In this document: piece by piece, positions 33,046 to 45,214 of the stretch
How the letters are laid out: each line of letters starts with the position of its first letter
Position numbering within the stretch: the first letter of the stretch is position 1
NCBI GenBank assembly: GCA_029379385.1
Contig: CM055612.1
Location: 14,322,001-14,386,000, forward strand
Source: Quillaja saponaria
Lineage: Eukaryota; Streptophyta; Magnoliopsida; Fabales; Quillajaceae
Length of the DNA stretch: 64,000 nt
Direction of reading: 5' to 3'
Program-made: the position numbers and the translations under genes
Notes under the pieces: generated by a model
What the model saw: the letters and a program-made list of their open reading frames with translations, nothing else
Told to the model about the DNA's origin: nothing
Database searches by the model: none

Positions 33046-34369
33046 TACTCTGCCATAAGAAGAATATTCTTTTGGACTGTAAATGATGAATGTGATGCGT
33101 GTCGAAAATTCTAATTAAATTCTCTACTTTAATCTAGCTTTACAGTCAGGTAAGTAAAAGTCAATCCCACAAAGAGTTGAATTTAACCAATTTGTGCAAA
33201 ATATAAATTCTAATTACAATAAAATAAAAAACAGGGTTTATATTTTGAGATTGAATGTAAAATGAAAGCAAAATTAAATAACTAACAAGTACTAGAGAAA
33301 ACTTCCAATAAACAAGGAGTTATCCACTGTAAGGATTTGACATTGATTATTGATCACAATTATTTAATCATTCATTCAAATATTCAGCCTAGAATATCAA
33401 AAAGCTCTAATATTCCGAATCTTCCTTAGTTTGTCGTTAATCAAAATAAGCTATTTGATTAATCTCTTGCTATTAAACAACCTTAAATATGCTCTTAAAA
33501 TTTAACTTAATAACAGCTCTAAGAAATAGAAAGATAACTGAAGCCAAACAATAAACACACGGGCTCAGCCCATTTAACTCGGTCCGTGTTCTTCATAGCA
33601 ATTATGAACAACTATTTACTTCATATGTTAGAATCATCAAGCAATTACGGACTTGATTATTCTAAACTAGCAATAGGTAATATAGTCTAATCAATTTGTT
33701 GTGCACCTAATCAACATATCATACCACCATGACAAATATAATAGAAAAACACAAGATACTTGAATTGAATAATTAAATTAAAATGAAGAATAAATCAGAT
33801 CTTGCAAAGTAATTCCATGGCTTTAATACTCCTCTTATTGGAAAAGAAGATTTAGCAACTTATAAATGCGAAAACGATAAATAAACTCTAAAAGTGTTCA
33901 CTGACTCGGGAAAAACTAATAACTAAAACTCTCCTAAGCTAAAAGTATTTATAGGCTAATTAGAAGAGATAAAAACTTTGCAATTCTAATCTAACTTGAA
34001 GTTCTTATTGGATTGGGGTCTTGGTACTGAACTCTTCCTTGGATTAGAATTCCTAACTTGCCCTCAAGTCCAAATGCAAGATGTGCCCGTCATCCTCATA
34101 CCAATCTTACTAGAAGTTTAGATAAGTACAGGAATCGCTATGGAGCCTTGCTCTTTATCTTCCAACGAAGTAATCTTCCATTTAGTGCTATTGTAACACC
34201 CCTAAAATTAATATCTAAATTAATTATAGGATAAGTAATTATCTTAAGAGCTAAACAGGATTTAAAATTTAATATTAAGTTTATACGTATTATTTCATGT
34301 ATAGGAATAATGCATGTGCGTATAAAATACGTATACAAATATATACAGGATATGTATTAGTATATGAAT

Positions 34370-34395
34370 AGTATATATATATATATATATATATA
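34370..34395 (+). repeat. (TA)n microsatellite
   Basis: A TA-dinucleotide run lies within the solo LTR, continuing into 'tatgtata' variants to about 34440. Confidence 0.85.
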
Positions 34396-34725
34396 AATCC
34401 ATGTACGTATATATGTATACATATATGTATATATGTATAGGAAAAAAAAAGATAAAATATAGGTTACTTGCTAGAAAAGGAAATGTGATGAATTAGGCGT
34501 AAGAAGAAGAATAAGTGTGGCAATTTGCAATTAATGAAGGGACCTAAAGGAAAATAAGTATGACAACTTGCAATTAATGAAGGGACTTAGTTGTAAGAAG
34601 GAGGAAAATGGTGAAAAAGTTATAATAATTAAGAGGGCATGTGGAAAAAAGTTAGGACATAAGGTGGCAAGTAATAATTAACATAGAAATGTGGCTAGAC
34701 AAGTGGAAGGCAAGGAGAACACTAG

Positions 34726-35027
34726 GTGTCCATGAAATGATTAAGTAAGACATGTGTAATGAATTAAGGAAACAAGGTGTCCATGAAATGATTAAGTAGG
34801 ACAAGTGTAGAGAATTAAGGAAACAAGGTGTACATAGAATGATTAACAAGACACGTGTAGAGATTTAAGGTAACTAGGTGGCCATGAAATGATTAAGTAG
34901 GACATGTATAGAGAATTAAGAAAACAAGGTGTCCATGAAATGATTAAATAGGATATGTGTAGAAATTTAAGGAAGCAAGGTGTACATAGAATGATTAACA
35001 AGACATGTAGAGATTTAAGATAACTAG
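34726..35027 (+). repeat. 51-bp minisatellite, six units, with a 3-unit super-period
   Basis: Six tandem units begin gtgtccatga, gtgtccatga, gtgtacatag, gtggccatga, gtgtccatga and gtgtacatag. Units 3 and 6 share variants absent from the others ('attaacaagac', 'taactag'), and both are followed by 'gtggc'. This suggests that a three-unit block was duplicated. Confidence 0.9.
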
Positions 35028-36893
35028 GTGGCTTACTAATGATAAAAGAATCTAAACTAGGAAATAGGAGGAAGACAAGTGTTAGGAGCAAAATGCACAT
35101 GTTAATTTAAAAAATGACAAGTATGAGATTGTAATTTTTGAGAACTAAAAGGGTAAAATAGGAAACAAAACTTTATCCTAAAATCCAAGCCTTGGCCATG
35201 CACTATACATAAGAAGGGGTGGTGACCGAAAATGCATAGGCAAGGTAAAGTGTGCACTAAAGTGAGAGGAAGTGAGAAAACAAAGAAAATGAGAACAAAT
35301 AATGAGAAATCAAAGAAAAGGCAAAACCATGAACTAGGAGGAAAGAAAGGGTAAAATCGTAGAAGAAAAGAAGGAGAAGGAAAACCGAGCAAGGAAAGGA
35401 GAAAGGAGGGAGGTGTATAAAGAAAGAAAGAAAGAAAGAAAAACAAACATTAAGGGTATTAGGCAAGTATTCATGCATTCCTTTGTTTGATTTTATCCTT
35501 GCTTTGAAAGCTACTTCCTTGTTACTCTTATATTCTTCAAGCTACTCTTATATCCTTCATGTATATGAAATGGAAAATGAGCAAGTACGAATCCCTTATA
35601 GGAACTTTAAAGGAAATGAGAAAAAAGGCTAATTTGCATTGCATATTTCTATATTTCTAAAACTGCCATCAAGAATCCTTCATTGTCATGTATGAATGTT
35701 TATTGAGGTTCGACTCATTTTTCTTCATCTTGATGTGCAGATTAATTAGTGTCATGGACGTGTATTGTTTTCTTTGAAAGAATGCATGATCTATGTAACG
35801 GGGAAAATGGCAAGTGGTTGATTATTGGTTCAAAGAAAGGAATGGTCATGTAAAGGCCCTTATTGTATAATTTGGTAATTAGAGTTTTGACTTAGACTTA
35901 GTGTCTTAGGAGGAAGCTTGTTAGTATGTGTAAAAAGCTCCTCTTTGGTCAAAACTTTGTATGTAAATAAGTACGTAAGTAAATAGATGTAATATGACTT
36001 TGTAACCTTTGTGTTCAATTCAGCTAGGCAATTTCTTAAGAGAAAGAAAGAGTCAATTAACTAAAGGACTAATGAAACAAATGATAGGATGTCAATTAAG
36101 ATGAATTGTGTGAAGAATATAGGACCAATTGACTAAGTAGTAATTCACTAAGGACGTATTAAAAAGAGAATCAAGAGTATAGAGTTATAAATCAATCTTA
36201 GTTCAATGAATCAATAAAGAATTAATTAAAGATATAAGCTTAAGTTTCATAGGTAATAAATTAGCTAAGTAATGTTCAAGGTCAATATTTAAGTAAGAAA
36301 GTTTAAGGAAACTAGTTAGGATATTCCTTTATACTAAGCAAAATAAAAAGTAAAATGAATTTACAGTAATTCGGTTTTAAAAGAATAAAAGTAAAGGAAA
36401 TTTTGATGTCCTAATGATTAATGAGTAATTACTCTTCAATCAAGGCACTAATTAAGTTAAGTAAAGGATTTAGAAAGGTAGGGTGTTACAGTCGCGAATT
36501 CCATCTTTGCGCGCTACGGCTCAATACCCACTTACTTCAAACCTTTAAAATTGGGGACAAGTGCGTTGTAACTTCAAATTTGCCACATTACGATGTTGTT
36601 CTCTGACTTGGGCCTATTTTGTTCTTCTTAGGTGCTGCAGTGGCATGTTATCCATGCTGCGACAACACTTCATTGACTCCTACTTCAATTTGGACAGGAT
36701 CAACATCTTTCTAGCTTCTTTTATGCTAATTGTGCTCCACTTATCAAACTAATGTTCCTTGATTAGATTTAACATCTGAAATCATAAAATGAATGTTTAT
36801 AAGTTCATTAACACAAAATCATACTCAAAACAAAATAAGGAATCAATGAGATTTAAAATTTATTAAACTCTTATCAAATTTCCCCACACTTAG

Positions 36894-38399
36894 CTCTTAC
36901 TCGTCCTCGAGTAAAACTAGAACTAACAATTGATCTCCTCTCCTAACTTTCCAAAGGTATAAAAGAATGCATAAACCATCAACAAAGAACATAACTAAGA
37001 ATCGAAAGAATCATAAGATATCATAAACAAATTCCCCTTGAACGTCTTAGAACTCAACTAAATTTAAGACATCATTAAAAATCAAACATGCTAAATTGAT
37101 AGATTCTCACATTGCAATCTCTCAAACTCTCAAGTGTTTTAGGGTTAAGAATTTTCACTCTGCTTCATTAAGTAAAAATGCACTACCATAAGCTTGCTTG
37201 TCCATCTAATCTCCACTTACTTATATCATATGTAACATAAATCAGAAGGTCTTTCACTAGTTGTAACGGGGTTAGGGACATGGTATGGAGTAAGGTGGAA
37301 AGAAAAGGGTAAACACCAAAGAAATTAGCAGAGCAATCAAAACTTATACTTAAACAAATAAACATGTAAACCCATAACATTTTGATGCTCTGATGCTTTA
37401 AGAATTTTTCTTGTGTATTTTTTTTTTTTTTAATCACTTAGAATGCTGCATCTTTCTTATGCTTTCTCCTTTCTCTCATTTCTTTTTCTTTTCTTTCTTT
37501 CTTCCTCTTTCTGTTGTTTTGAATAGAACATAAAAATACTCAAATTAAATACTAAAGAGAAGCTTGAAATTCATGCTAATATTTCTCCAAACTTTTCCAC
37601 ATTTTCCTTTATAACTTCAACAATAATCACCAAACAAGTATGTGAATGCTCCACTAAACCTAAGGTAGGGTAGAAGATACAATCATTAAGGTTGAGGCTC
37701 ATATATTAGGTTAACCAACAAAGGAAAAATTAAGCTCAAAAGGGTTCACTATTGGTAAAAATTTGTTGGGTTGGTTGTTTAGGTTTAAAGTGTGTATTCC
37801 CTATTGCCTTCATCATTTTCATGCATTCATATGAATCAATGTAGTCTCATCAAGATTTAAAGCAAGTTCTAGAGTTACATAATGAATATCGCTCAACAAG
37901 AAAATTATAGATTGATATGTAAAATTCAATCTTAGGCTCAAAACTCACATAGTAAAATGTCTACCAAATTAGCATGTTATCCTTTCAATTTCAATCACCT
38001 TTGTGAATTAAGTCTAAGCTATAAGTTAATTTAGTTCAATCAACCTATGTCTCTTTTCAAACTCAATTTAATTCTTGCTCATGACATACATATTCTCATA
38101 ACCCTTGGAAGTAACCTATAAACACATATTCTAATGAAAAGAAAAACCCTAAAACCTTCCCCCTTACTTAATTCTTACATTGTCCCTAATGTAAGACTAA
38201 TATGCAAGTACGAGTAACGAAAAAACAATAACATAAGTAAAATTAAACAAAAAGGGAAAAAGATGTAAATTTGATATTGTCGCAAATTTGCAACCCTAGG
38301 ATTGCCTTCCAAGCAGCGCATTTGTTTAACGTCGTTAGTCCAACTTAGAGCTCCCTTAATCAGTATAGGATGGATCATCCAATTCCACATCCTCTACAT
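36894..38399 (-). other. Spacer between pol and 3' LTR of the outer gypsy element
   Basis: About 1.5 kb on the minus strand aligns with the plus-strand spacers at 39886-41047 and 45215-46680. Shared words include 'aaacaaatgcgctgcttgg' and a long purine tract ahead of 'aagcat(a/c)agaaagatg'. The frame at 37437-37183 recurs in the copy at 40547 but is broken. No envelope-like gene is recognisable. Confidence 0.7.
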
Positions 38400-39645
38400 T
38401 TTTCACCTGAAAACCTTCATAATAAATCTTTAAGTCTATGCTTGTTCACTTTGAACTCCTTATTTGTCTTCAAACTTCAAATTGCTACTGCACTATTAGG
38501 AAACACATTATTAATAATAAAAGGTCTAACCTAGCGAGAATGTAACTTACTAAGAAATAACTTAAGGCATGAATGGAATAGAAGAACTTTCTGTCCAACA
38601 ACAATATTCTTTCTTAAGATCATCTTATCATGAAAAGCCTTAGTTTTCTCCCTGTAAATCCGTGAACTCCCATAGACATCATTCCATATTTCCTCAATCT
38701 CACTTAGTTGGATCTTCTTTGTCCACCAGCAGCATCCATCTTCATATTATATTGCTTCATTGCCCAAAATGCCTTCTACTCTAGCTCAACTAGAAGGTGA
38801 CATGGCTTACCATTAAATAGCCTAAAAGGTGCATCCTAATAGGTGTTTTATATGTTGTTCTATAGGCTTAAAGTGAATAATTAAGCCTCAAACTCCAATC
38901 CTTCCTATTTGGATTCACGATCTTTTCTAGAATGGATTTAACCTCTCGAGTTGACACTTCAACCTATCCATTTGTTTGTGGATGGTATGATGTATAGATT
39001 TTGTGTGTAACACTGTATTATCTCAATAAAGCTTCAAATGATCAATTGTAAAAATGACTTCCTTCATTGTTGATTATTGCTCTTGGTGTTTCAAGTCTTA
39101 CAAAGATGTTAGTCTTCACAAAATCTACAACCACTTTTGAATCATTAATACGGGTGGCTTGAGCTTCCACCCATTTTGACACATAATTAACAACAAGAAG
39201 TATGTAAAGATTACCATAGGAAGAAGGAAATGGTCCCATAAAATCAATTCCCCAAACATCAAAGATTTCAACGGTGAGTTTAGGTGTTAGGGCATTTGAT
39301 TTGTCCACCTAAGTTACTTGTTCTTTGACAACTATCGCATGATTTGTAGAAGTAGAATGCATCTTTGAACAATGTAGGCTAGTAAAATCCACTCTTAAGT
39401 ACCTCGAGAGATGTTCTCTTTGCTCTAAAATGTCCCCCACATGCATAAGAGCCACAAAAAGTTAAGATAAATGAAAATTTAGAATTAAGTACATACCTTC
39501 TTAAAACTTGATTAGTGCAATACTTCCATAAATATGGATTATCCCACGCATACTACCTTACAGTCTTCTTTAGTTTGTCTCTTTGAGCTTGAGACAAATC
39601 ATTTGGTATTTTCTTTGAGGCTTACTGATACACTTTGGGCTTATA
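38400..39645 (-). pseudogene. Gypsy integrase, outer element (minus)
   Basis: Minus-strand pieces read 'PNDLSQAQRDKLKK', 'AWDNPYLWKYC', 'GFYWPTLFKDA', 'CDSCQRT' (zinc-binding half), then the core: '[19 protein letters not shown]' with the first catalytic Asp, and '[10 protein letters not shown]' to 'INNEGSHF', where the family has S-D-G-G-S-H-F, so the second Asp is changed. Integrase joins element cDNA to the chromosome; this copy cannot. Its N-terminal side stops at the junction with plus-strand integrase near 39645. Confidence 0.85.
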
Positions 39646-39885
39646 GAACATCATATAAAACACTCATTATGACTGCTTTACTATTCCATTCACGTCTTAA
39701 GTAATTTTCTGGTAAGTTACGTTCCCGAAGGGTTGGACCTTTTATTGTCACTAATGTGTTCTTCATGATGCAGAAGCAATTTGAAATATGAAGACAGATA
39801 AGGACTTTAAAGTGAATAAGCATTGGCCTAAGCCATATTATGAGGATTTTCAGGTGAAAAATGTAAAGGAGGAGGTTGGATGATC
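39646..39885 (+). pseudogene. Gypsy integrase C-terminus, inner plus-strand copy
   Basis: The plus-strand frame reads 'LLFHSRLK', a stop, 'FSGKLRSRRVGPFIVTNVF', and after a shift 'FKVNKHWPKPYYEDFQVKNV'. This is the integrase C-terminal domain of the same family as the minus-strand copy that abuts it head to head. The rest of this copy's pol, and its 5' LTR, are missing. Confidence 0.82.
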
Positions 39886-41047
39886 TATCCTATGCTAATT
39901 GAGGGAGCTTTGAGTCGTGCTAATGACATTTAAACAAATGCGCTGCTTGGAAGGCAATCCAAGGGTGGTAAACTTACCACAACATCGGATTTGCATCCCT
40001 TTCCCTTTCTTTTTAATTTTACTTATGTTATTGTTTTTCATTACTCCTACTTGCATATTAGCCTAAGATTGAATTTTACATGTTAATCTATAATTTTCTT
40101 GTTGAGTGATATTTATTATATGATTATGTAACTTTAGAACATTCTTTAAATCTTGTTGCGACTACATTGATTCATATGAATGCATGAAAATGATGAAGGC
40201 AGTAGAGAATACATACTTTAAACCTAAACAACTAGCCCAACGAATTTTTACTAATAGTGAACCCTTTTGAGCTTAATTGTCTTTTTGTTGGTTAACCCAA
40301 GACATGAGCCTCAACCTTATATACAACTACCCTACCTTAGGTTTAGTGGAACAATCACATACTTGTATGGTAGTACTGTTGAAGTGTTAACAAGTCAAAG
40401 TATGGAGAAATATGAGCATTGATTTTCAAGTTTCTCTTCAATATTTAATTTGGATGTTCTATTCTATACAAAACGAAAGGAAGGAAGAAAGAAAAGAAAA
40501 AGAAGGGAGAGAAAGGAAAAAGCATAAGAAAGATGTAGCATTCTAAGTGATAAAAAAAAAAAAAAAAAAAAAAAACCATACACAAGCAAAGTGCTTAAAG
40601 CATCAGAACATCAGAGTGTTACGGGCTTACATGTTTATTTGTTCAAGTATAAGTCTTGATTGCTCTACTAATTTCTTTAGTTTATACCCTTTTTTTTTTT
40701 ACTCTGCTCCATACCATGTCCCTAACCCCATTAGAACCAGTGAAAGGCCTTCTGATTTATGTTGCATATGATCTAAGTAAGTAGAGATTCGATGGACAAG
40801 CAAGCTTATAGTAGTGTATTTTAATTTAATGAAGCAGAGTGAAAATTCTTAACCCTGAAACACTTGAGAGTTTGAGAGATTGCCATATGAAAATCTATCA
40901 ATTTAGCATGTTTGATTTTCAATGAAGTATTTTATCGAGTTGGGTTCTAAGTTGTTCAAGGGAAATTTGTTCATGATATCTTATGATTCTTTTGATTCTT
41001 AGTTATGTTGTTTGCCGATGGTTTATGCGTTCTTTCATACCTTTCAT
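39886..41047 (+). other. Spacer before LTR, inner plus-strand copy
   Basis: This noncoding stretch is collinear with 45215-46680 and with the reverse complement of 36894-38399. It holds an A-run (40553-40575) and the 'ggaaggaagaaagaaaagaa' purine tract. Confidence 0.7.
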
Positions 41048-41062
41048 AAGTGTGGGGGAATT
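41048..41062 (+). other. Polypurine tract
   Basis: 'aagtgtgggggaatt' immediately precedes the LTR start TGATAG. The same tract, mutated, is at 46679-46693 and, inverted, at 36877-36893. Confidence 0.8.
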
Positions 41063-42621
41063 TGATAGGATTTTAATAAATCTTAAATCTCATTGATTCC
41101 TAGTATTGTTTTAAATATGATTATGTGCTAATGGACTTATAAATGTTCATTTTATGATTTTAGGTGTTAAATCTGATTAAGGAACATTAGTTAGAAAGGT
41201 CGAGTACAATTAGCATAAAAGGAGCTAGAAGGATATTGATCTTGTCCAAATTGAAGTAGGAGTCAATGAAGTGGTGTCACAACATGGATAACATAGCATT
41301 GCAGTGTTTGAGAAGAATAAAATAGGCCCAAGTCAGAGAGCACATGGCCATAGCATCCTATTTCAGGAGCCGTGGTGCTATATTCCCTGGATTTTATACA
41401 ATTATGTCAGAGAGAATCGCTTTGCAGCATGGCAAATTTGAAGCCACGGCGTACTTGTCCCCAATTTTAAAGGTTTGGCATCAATAGGTGTTGAGCCGCA
41501 GAGCTCAAAGATGGAAGTTGTGGCATTAAATGGAAGACGACTTCGTTGGAAAATAGAAAGCAAGGCGCCGCAGTGACATTCTGTACTTATCTTCCTAATT
41601 AGTTTGGAATAAGGATGACAAGCACATCTTGTATTTGGACCTATTTTGAGGGCAAGTTAGGAATTCTAATCCAAGAAAGAGTTCAGTACCAAGACTCCAA
41701 TCCAATAAGGACTTCAAGTTAGATTAAAATTACAAAGTTTTTATCTCGTCTAATTAGCCTATAAATACTTTTAGCACATGAGAGTTTTAGATATCAGTTT
41801 TTCCAGAGTCAATAAACACTTTTAAAGTTCATTTATCGTTTTACTCATTTATGAGTTGCTAAATCTTCTATTCATATAGAAGGAGTATTGAAGTTGTGGG
41901 ATTACGTTGTAATATCTAATTTTTTCTCCATTTTAATTTAATTATTCAATTCAAGTATCTTGTGTTCTTTTATTATATTTGTCATGGTTTTATGATCTAT
42001 TGATTAGGTGCAAAACTAATTGATTAGACTATATTACCTATTGCTAGTTTAGAATAATCAAGTCCGTAATTGCTTGATAATTCTAAAATATGTAGTAAAT
42101 AGTAGTTTATAATTGTTATGAAGAACATGTAATAAGTTAAATGAACCGAGCCTGTGTTTATTGCTGAGCTTCAGCTATCTTTCTATTTCTTAAAGTTGTT
42201 ATTAAATTAAATCTTAAGGACATATTTAAGGTTGTTTAATAGCACGAGATTAATCAAAAAGCCTATTTTGATTAATGAAGAACTAAGAAAAGATTCGGAA
42301 TATCAAAGTTTGTTGATATTCTAGGCTAAATATTTAAGTAAATGATTGAATAATTGTGATCAATCAGCAATATCAAATCCTTACAGTGGATAACTCCTTA
42401 TTTATCAGAAGTTTTTTCTATTACTTGTCAGTTATTTAATTTTGCTTCTAGTTTACATTCGATATCACAACATAAAACCCTCTTTTTATTTTATTGTTAT
42501 TAGAATTTATATTTTGCACAAATTGGTTTAATTCAACTCTTCGTGGGATCAACCTTTACTTACCCTGACTTTAAAGCTAGGTTAAAGTAGAGAATTTAAT
42601 TGATGCTTTCGTCACGCATTA
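41063..42621 (+). repeat. Gypsy LTR, plus strand (first inner copy, 1559 bp)
   Basis: It starts TGATAGGATT after a polypurine tract and ends ...CACGCATTA just before a primer-binding site. It therefore serves both as 3' LTR of the truncated copy to its left and as 5' LTR of the copy to its right, the pattern left by unequal recombination. It aligns with 46694-50765 and, inverted, with 33093-36876 and 54734-56355. Confidence 0.88.
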
Positions 42622-42627
42622 AAATTT

Positions 42628-42645
42628 TGGCACCGTTGCCAAAGA
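42628..42645 (+). other. Primer-binding site, tRNA-Asp type
   Basis: 'tggcaccgttgccaaag' differs little from the plant tRNA-Asp complement 'tggcgccgttgccgggga', the primer type of Athila/Tat-class gypsy elements. It lies six bases after the LTR end. Confidence 0.85.
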
Positions 42646-42721
42646 GTTGATATTTTAATTCATTTGTCATCTTAATATAAGTTATTGTTTTTGTTTTATC
42701 TTTCTTTTATTTTATAGGATT

Positions 42722-44508
42722 GTATGACAAGTGAAGATTCTTCTTTTAGACTCCAATGAATTTTCTTATTTGCTGGAACAAATAATAAAATTCATGGGAG
42801 CTCACCAATAAGCAGTCTTGTCATCCAATTCATTAACATCTGAAAGCATGGCTAACAATGCAAACCAAACCTTGAAGGAGTTAGTGGCTCCTAATCTAAA
42901 CCAATGACCACTTTGCATTGAATATCCTACTTTACATGTTGATTTTGAATTAAAATCTGGTCTAATCCATCTTTTGCCAACTTTTCATGGTCTTGCAGGG
43001 GAAGATTCTCACAAACAATTAAAGGAGTTTCATGAGGTCTGTTCAAACATTAAACCTACTGGGATTTCTGAAGACCAAATAAATATTAGAGATTTTCCAT
43101 TGTCCTTGGCGGACACAGCTAAGGATAAGCTCTACTACTTACCATTGGGAACTATAACTACATGGACAACAATGAAAAAGTTATTTTTCGAGAAATATTT
43201 TCCCACTTCGTGAGCTGCCAACATTAGAATAGAAATTTATGGAATCGGGTAATACAATGGAGAATCATTGTATGAGTATTGAGAGTGTTTTAATAAGCTA
43301 TGTGCAAGTTGCCTACATCGTCAAATTAGTGACTAGATGTTGGTCCAATACTTCTATGAAAGACTCCTCCCAACAGAAAGGAGCATGATTGATATGGTAT
43401 GGGGAGAAGCATTAATGGACAAGACATTAGAGGCTGCTAAGAATTTGATTTCAAACACTGGCTGCCAATTCTCAATAATTTAGCACTCGACATGAGCCCC
43501 CACCACAAAAAGTTCATGAGATAAGTACATCTTCTTTAGAACAACAAATTACTAATCTAACTTCTCTTGTGCTTTAAATGGTTGTAGGAAACTTACAACA
43601 AGCCAAGGCTTGTAGAATTTGTTTAGTTGTGGAACACCCAACTAACATGTGCCCAACACTTCAAGAGGAGCTCGTAAAGCAAGTCAATGCCATGGGTAGA
43701 TTTTCGAGGCAGCTATAACGCCAACATGATCCATACTCTAATACCTACAATCCAGGTTGGAGAAATTATGCAAACCTTAGCTATGAAAATCAAGCTATTC
43801 GCAATGCACCTCCGAATCAACAACCGAGATTTTATAAAGCTCAACCACCTTTCTAAGCTAGACAATGAGCCTCTCCAAATCAAGTTACATCCTTAAAGGA
43901 TATTGTTATGTCCTTTGCCACTAAAACTAAGCAATTTCAAAAGGAAACAAGGGCTAGCATTCAAAATTTGGATAATCAACTTGACCAACTAGCTACCACC
44001 ATAGGAAAATTAGAGGCATAAGAATCGGGAAAATCACCTTCTCAAACAGTAGTGAACCCATGGAGAACATAAGTCCAATAACCTTCTGGAGTGGTAAAGA
44101 ACTAGAGGAACCCCATATGGTACAACCTAAAGTAGCAACAAAGGAGGAAGTTGGGAAGGAAGCCATATCCAACAAAGAAATGGCGCCATCTCCTAAGGTA
44201 ATCACTCTAGTATTTCCAATTTATAAGCCCTTACCTCATTTTCCTAGCACATTTGCTAAACCAAAGGAGGAGAAAGATAAAGAGAACTTAGAGATATTTT
44301 GTAAAGTAAAGGTCATCATACCACTATTGGATGCAATTAAGCAAGTACCTCACTATGCCAAAATTCTCAAAGAATTATGTACTTCCAAGTGCAAGTTGAA
44401 GGGTGATGAAAAGGTAGGTGTGGAGGAGAATGTTTTAGCCGTTATCCAAAGAAAACTTCATCCAAAATGCAAGGATCCAGGTATGTTTACTATCCCATGT
44501 ATAATATG
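42722..44508 (+). pseudogene. Gypsy gag, inner plus-strand copy
   Basis: Plus-strand pieces include 'LPTFHGLAGEDSHKQLKEFH', 'PLSLADTAKDKLYYLPLGTI' (42961-43213), then 'CRICLVVEHPTNMCP' (43612-43655), a CCHC-like knuckle lacking a normal His spacing. Gag forms the particle and binds RNA. Stops occur at 43213 and elsewhere. A 149-codon frame at 44060-44509 covers the gag-protease linker and ends 'RKLHPKCKDPGMFTIPC', the start of protease. Confidence 0.82.
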
Positions 44509-45214
44509 AACAACTAGATTTGAAAAGGCAATGATAAATTTAGGGCATCGAAGCACAAAGCCAAGGAATCAACAACACAACAACTTTGTTAAAAATTTCC
44601 TTCCTTCCTTATTGAGATAAGGACTACAAGAATGGTTGGGGCAGCAAACATCCATCTTGTTTGTATTTTAGATACCCATATAACTATCAAAAACTATTGA
44701 AGTGATGGGCTTTTGTTCTTAGTCGGAATATTATTTCTTGGCCATTTCTTAAGGTTTCGTACTACTACTTAAGTACTCTTTTTCACCAGGTGTTTAGGAG
44801 AGAGAATTTGGAATGTCATACTATGATCTATTTATGCATCTTTAAATCTTAGTCCTTTAAATAAAACTAGAGTCTTAACTTGCTGACCGCTCTATAGTTT
44901 ATCCTGATGGAGTCTTAAAAGATGTTCTTGTTCTAGTTAATGAGTTGGTATTTCCTACTGATTTTTATATTTTGGGTATGGAGGATGATAATTCTTTAAA
45001 TGCAACACCTCTTTTGTTAGGAAGAACATTTTTGAATACTTATAAGACTAAGATTGATGTTCATGAAAGCACACTCACCATGGAGTTTAACAGTAAAATT
45101 GTTCGCTTCAATATTTTTGAACCCATGACATATCTTAATGATGTGCATTTTGATTTTTCTATTGATGCAATTAATTCCTTAGTACATGAGGTAGAGTTGG
45201 ATAATCTAGCATGA
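44509..45214 (+). pseudogene. Gypsy protease with a ~270-bp insertion
   Basis: 'RFEKAMINLG' (44520-44548) should continue to 'ASIN(V/F)M'. Instead about 270 bp of unrelated sequence intervenes (to ~44815), after which 'SIYASLNLSPL', 'DGVLKDVLVLVNELVFPTDF' and 'LLLGRTFLNT' resume in changing frames. The active-site D(S/L)GA region is therefore split. RT, RNase H and integrase are absent between here and the 3' spacer, an internal deletion. Confidence 0.75.
44549..44815. other. Unidentified ~270-bp insertion in gypsy protease
   Basis: The sequence between the two protease halves has no counterpart in the minus-strand copy (52958-52500). No terminal inverted repeat or target duplication is evident, and no family is recognised. 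Confidence 0.5.

Larger units (their letters stand above)
34192..36490. mobile_element. Probable solo LTR of a chromovirus-type gypsy element
   Basis: It begins TGTAACACCC and ends with the perfect inverse GGGTGTTACA, an end pair typical of Tekay/Del chromovirus LTRs. At 2.3 kb it carries no protein similarity, contains the 51-bp minisatellite at 34726-35027, and sits within the gypsy LTR. Flanking 5-mers gctat and gtcgc do not match, so the target duplication is unproven. A frameless non-autonomous element with the same ends cannot be excluded. Confidence 0.75.
33093..36876 (-). repeat. 3' LTR of the outer gypsy element, interrupted
   Basis: It ends TGATGCGTGTCG (33093, plus reading) and ...CTTATCA (36876). 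With the 2299-bp insertion at 34192-36490 removed it is 1485 bp, close to the 1559- and 1622-bp sister LTRs. It is followed by a polypurine tract on the minus strand ('aagtgtggggaaattt', 36877-36893), so this is the 3' LTR. Confidence 0.85.

Noticed and set aside
34652..35478. Several minus-strand frames with repeated Leu/Ser/Phe-rich peptides
   Set aside because: They only translate the 51-bp minisatellite and the purine-rich part of the solo LTR.
34187..36495. Target duplication gctat/gtcgc around the TGTAACACCC element
   Set aside because: Only one of five bases matches; recorded as unproven rather than called.
37183..37437. Recurring Cys/Ser-rich frame (also near 40547) as an env-like gene
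   Set aside because: It recurs only because the spacer is repeated; frames differ by stops and shifts and show no signal or membrane pattern of env-like proteins.
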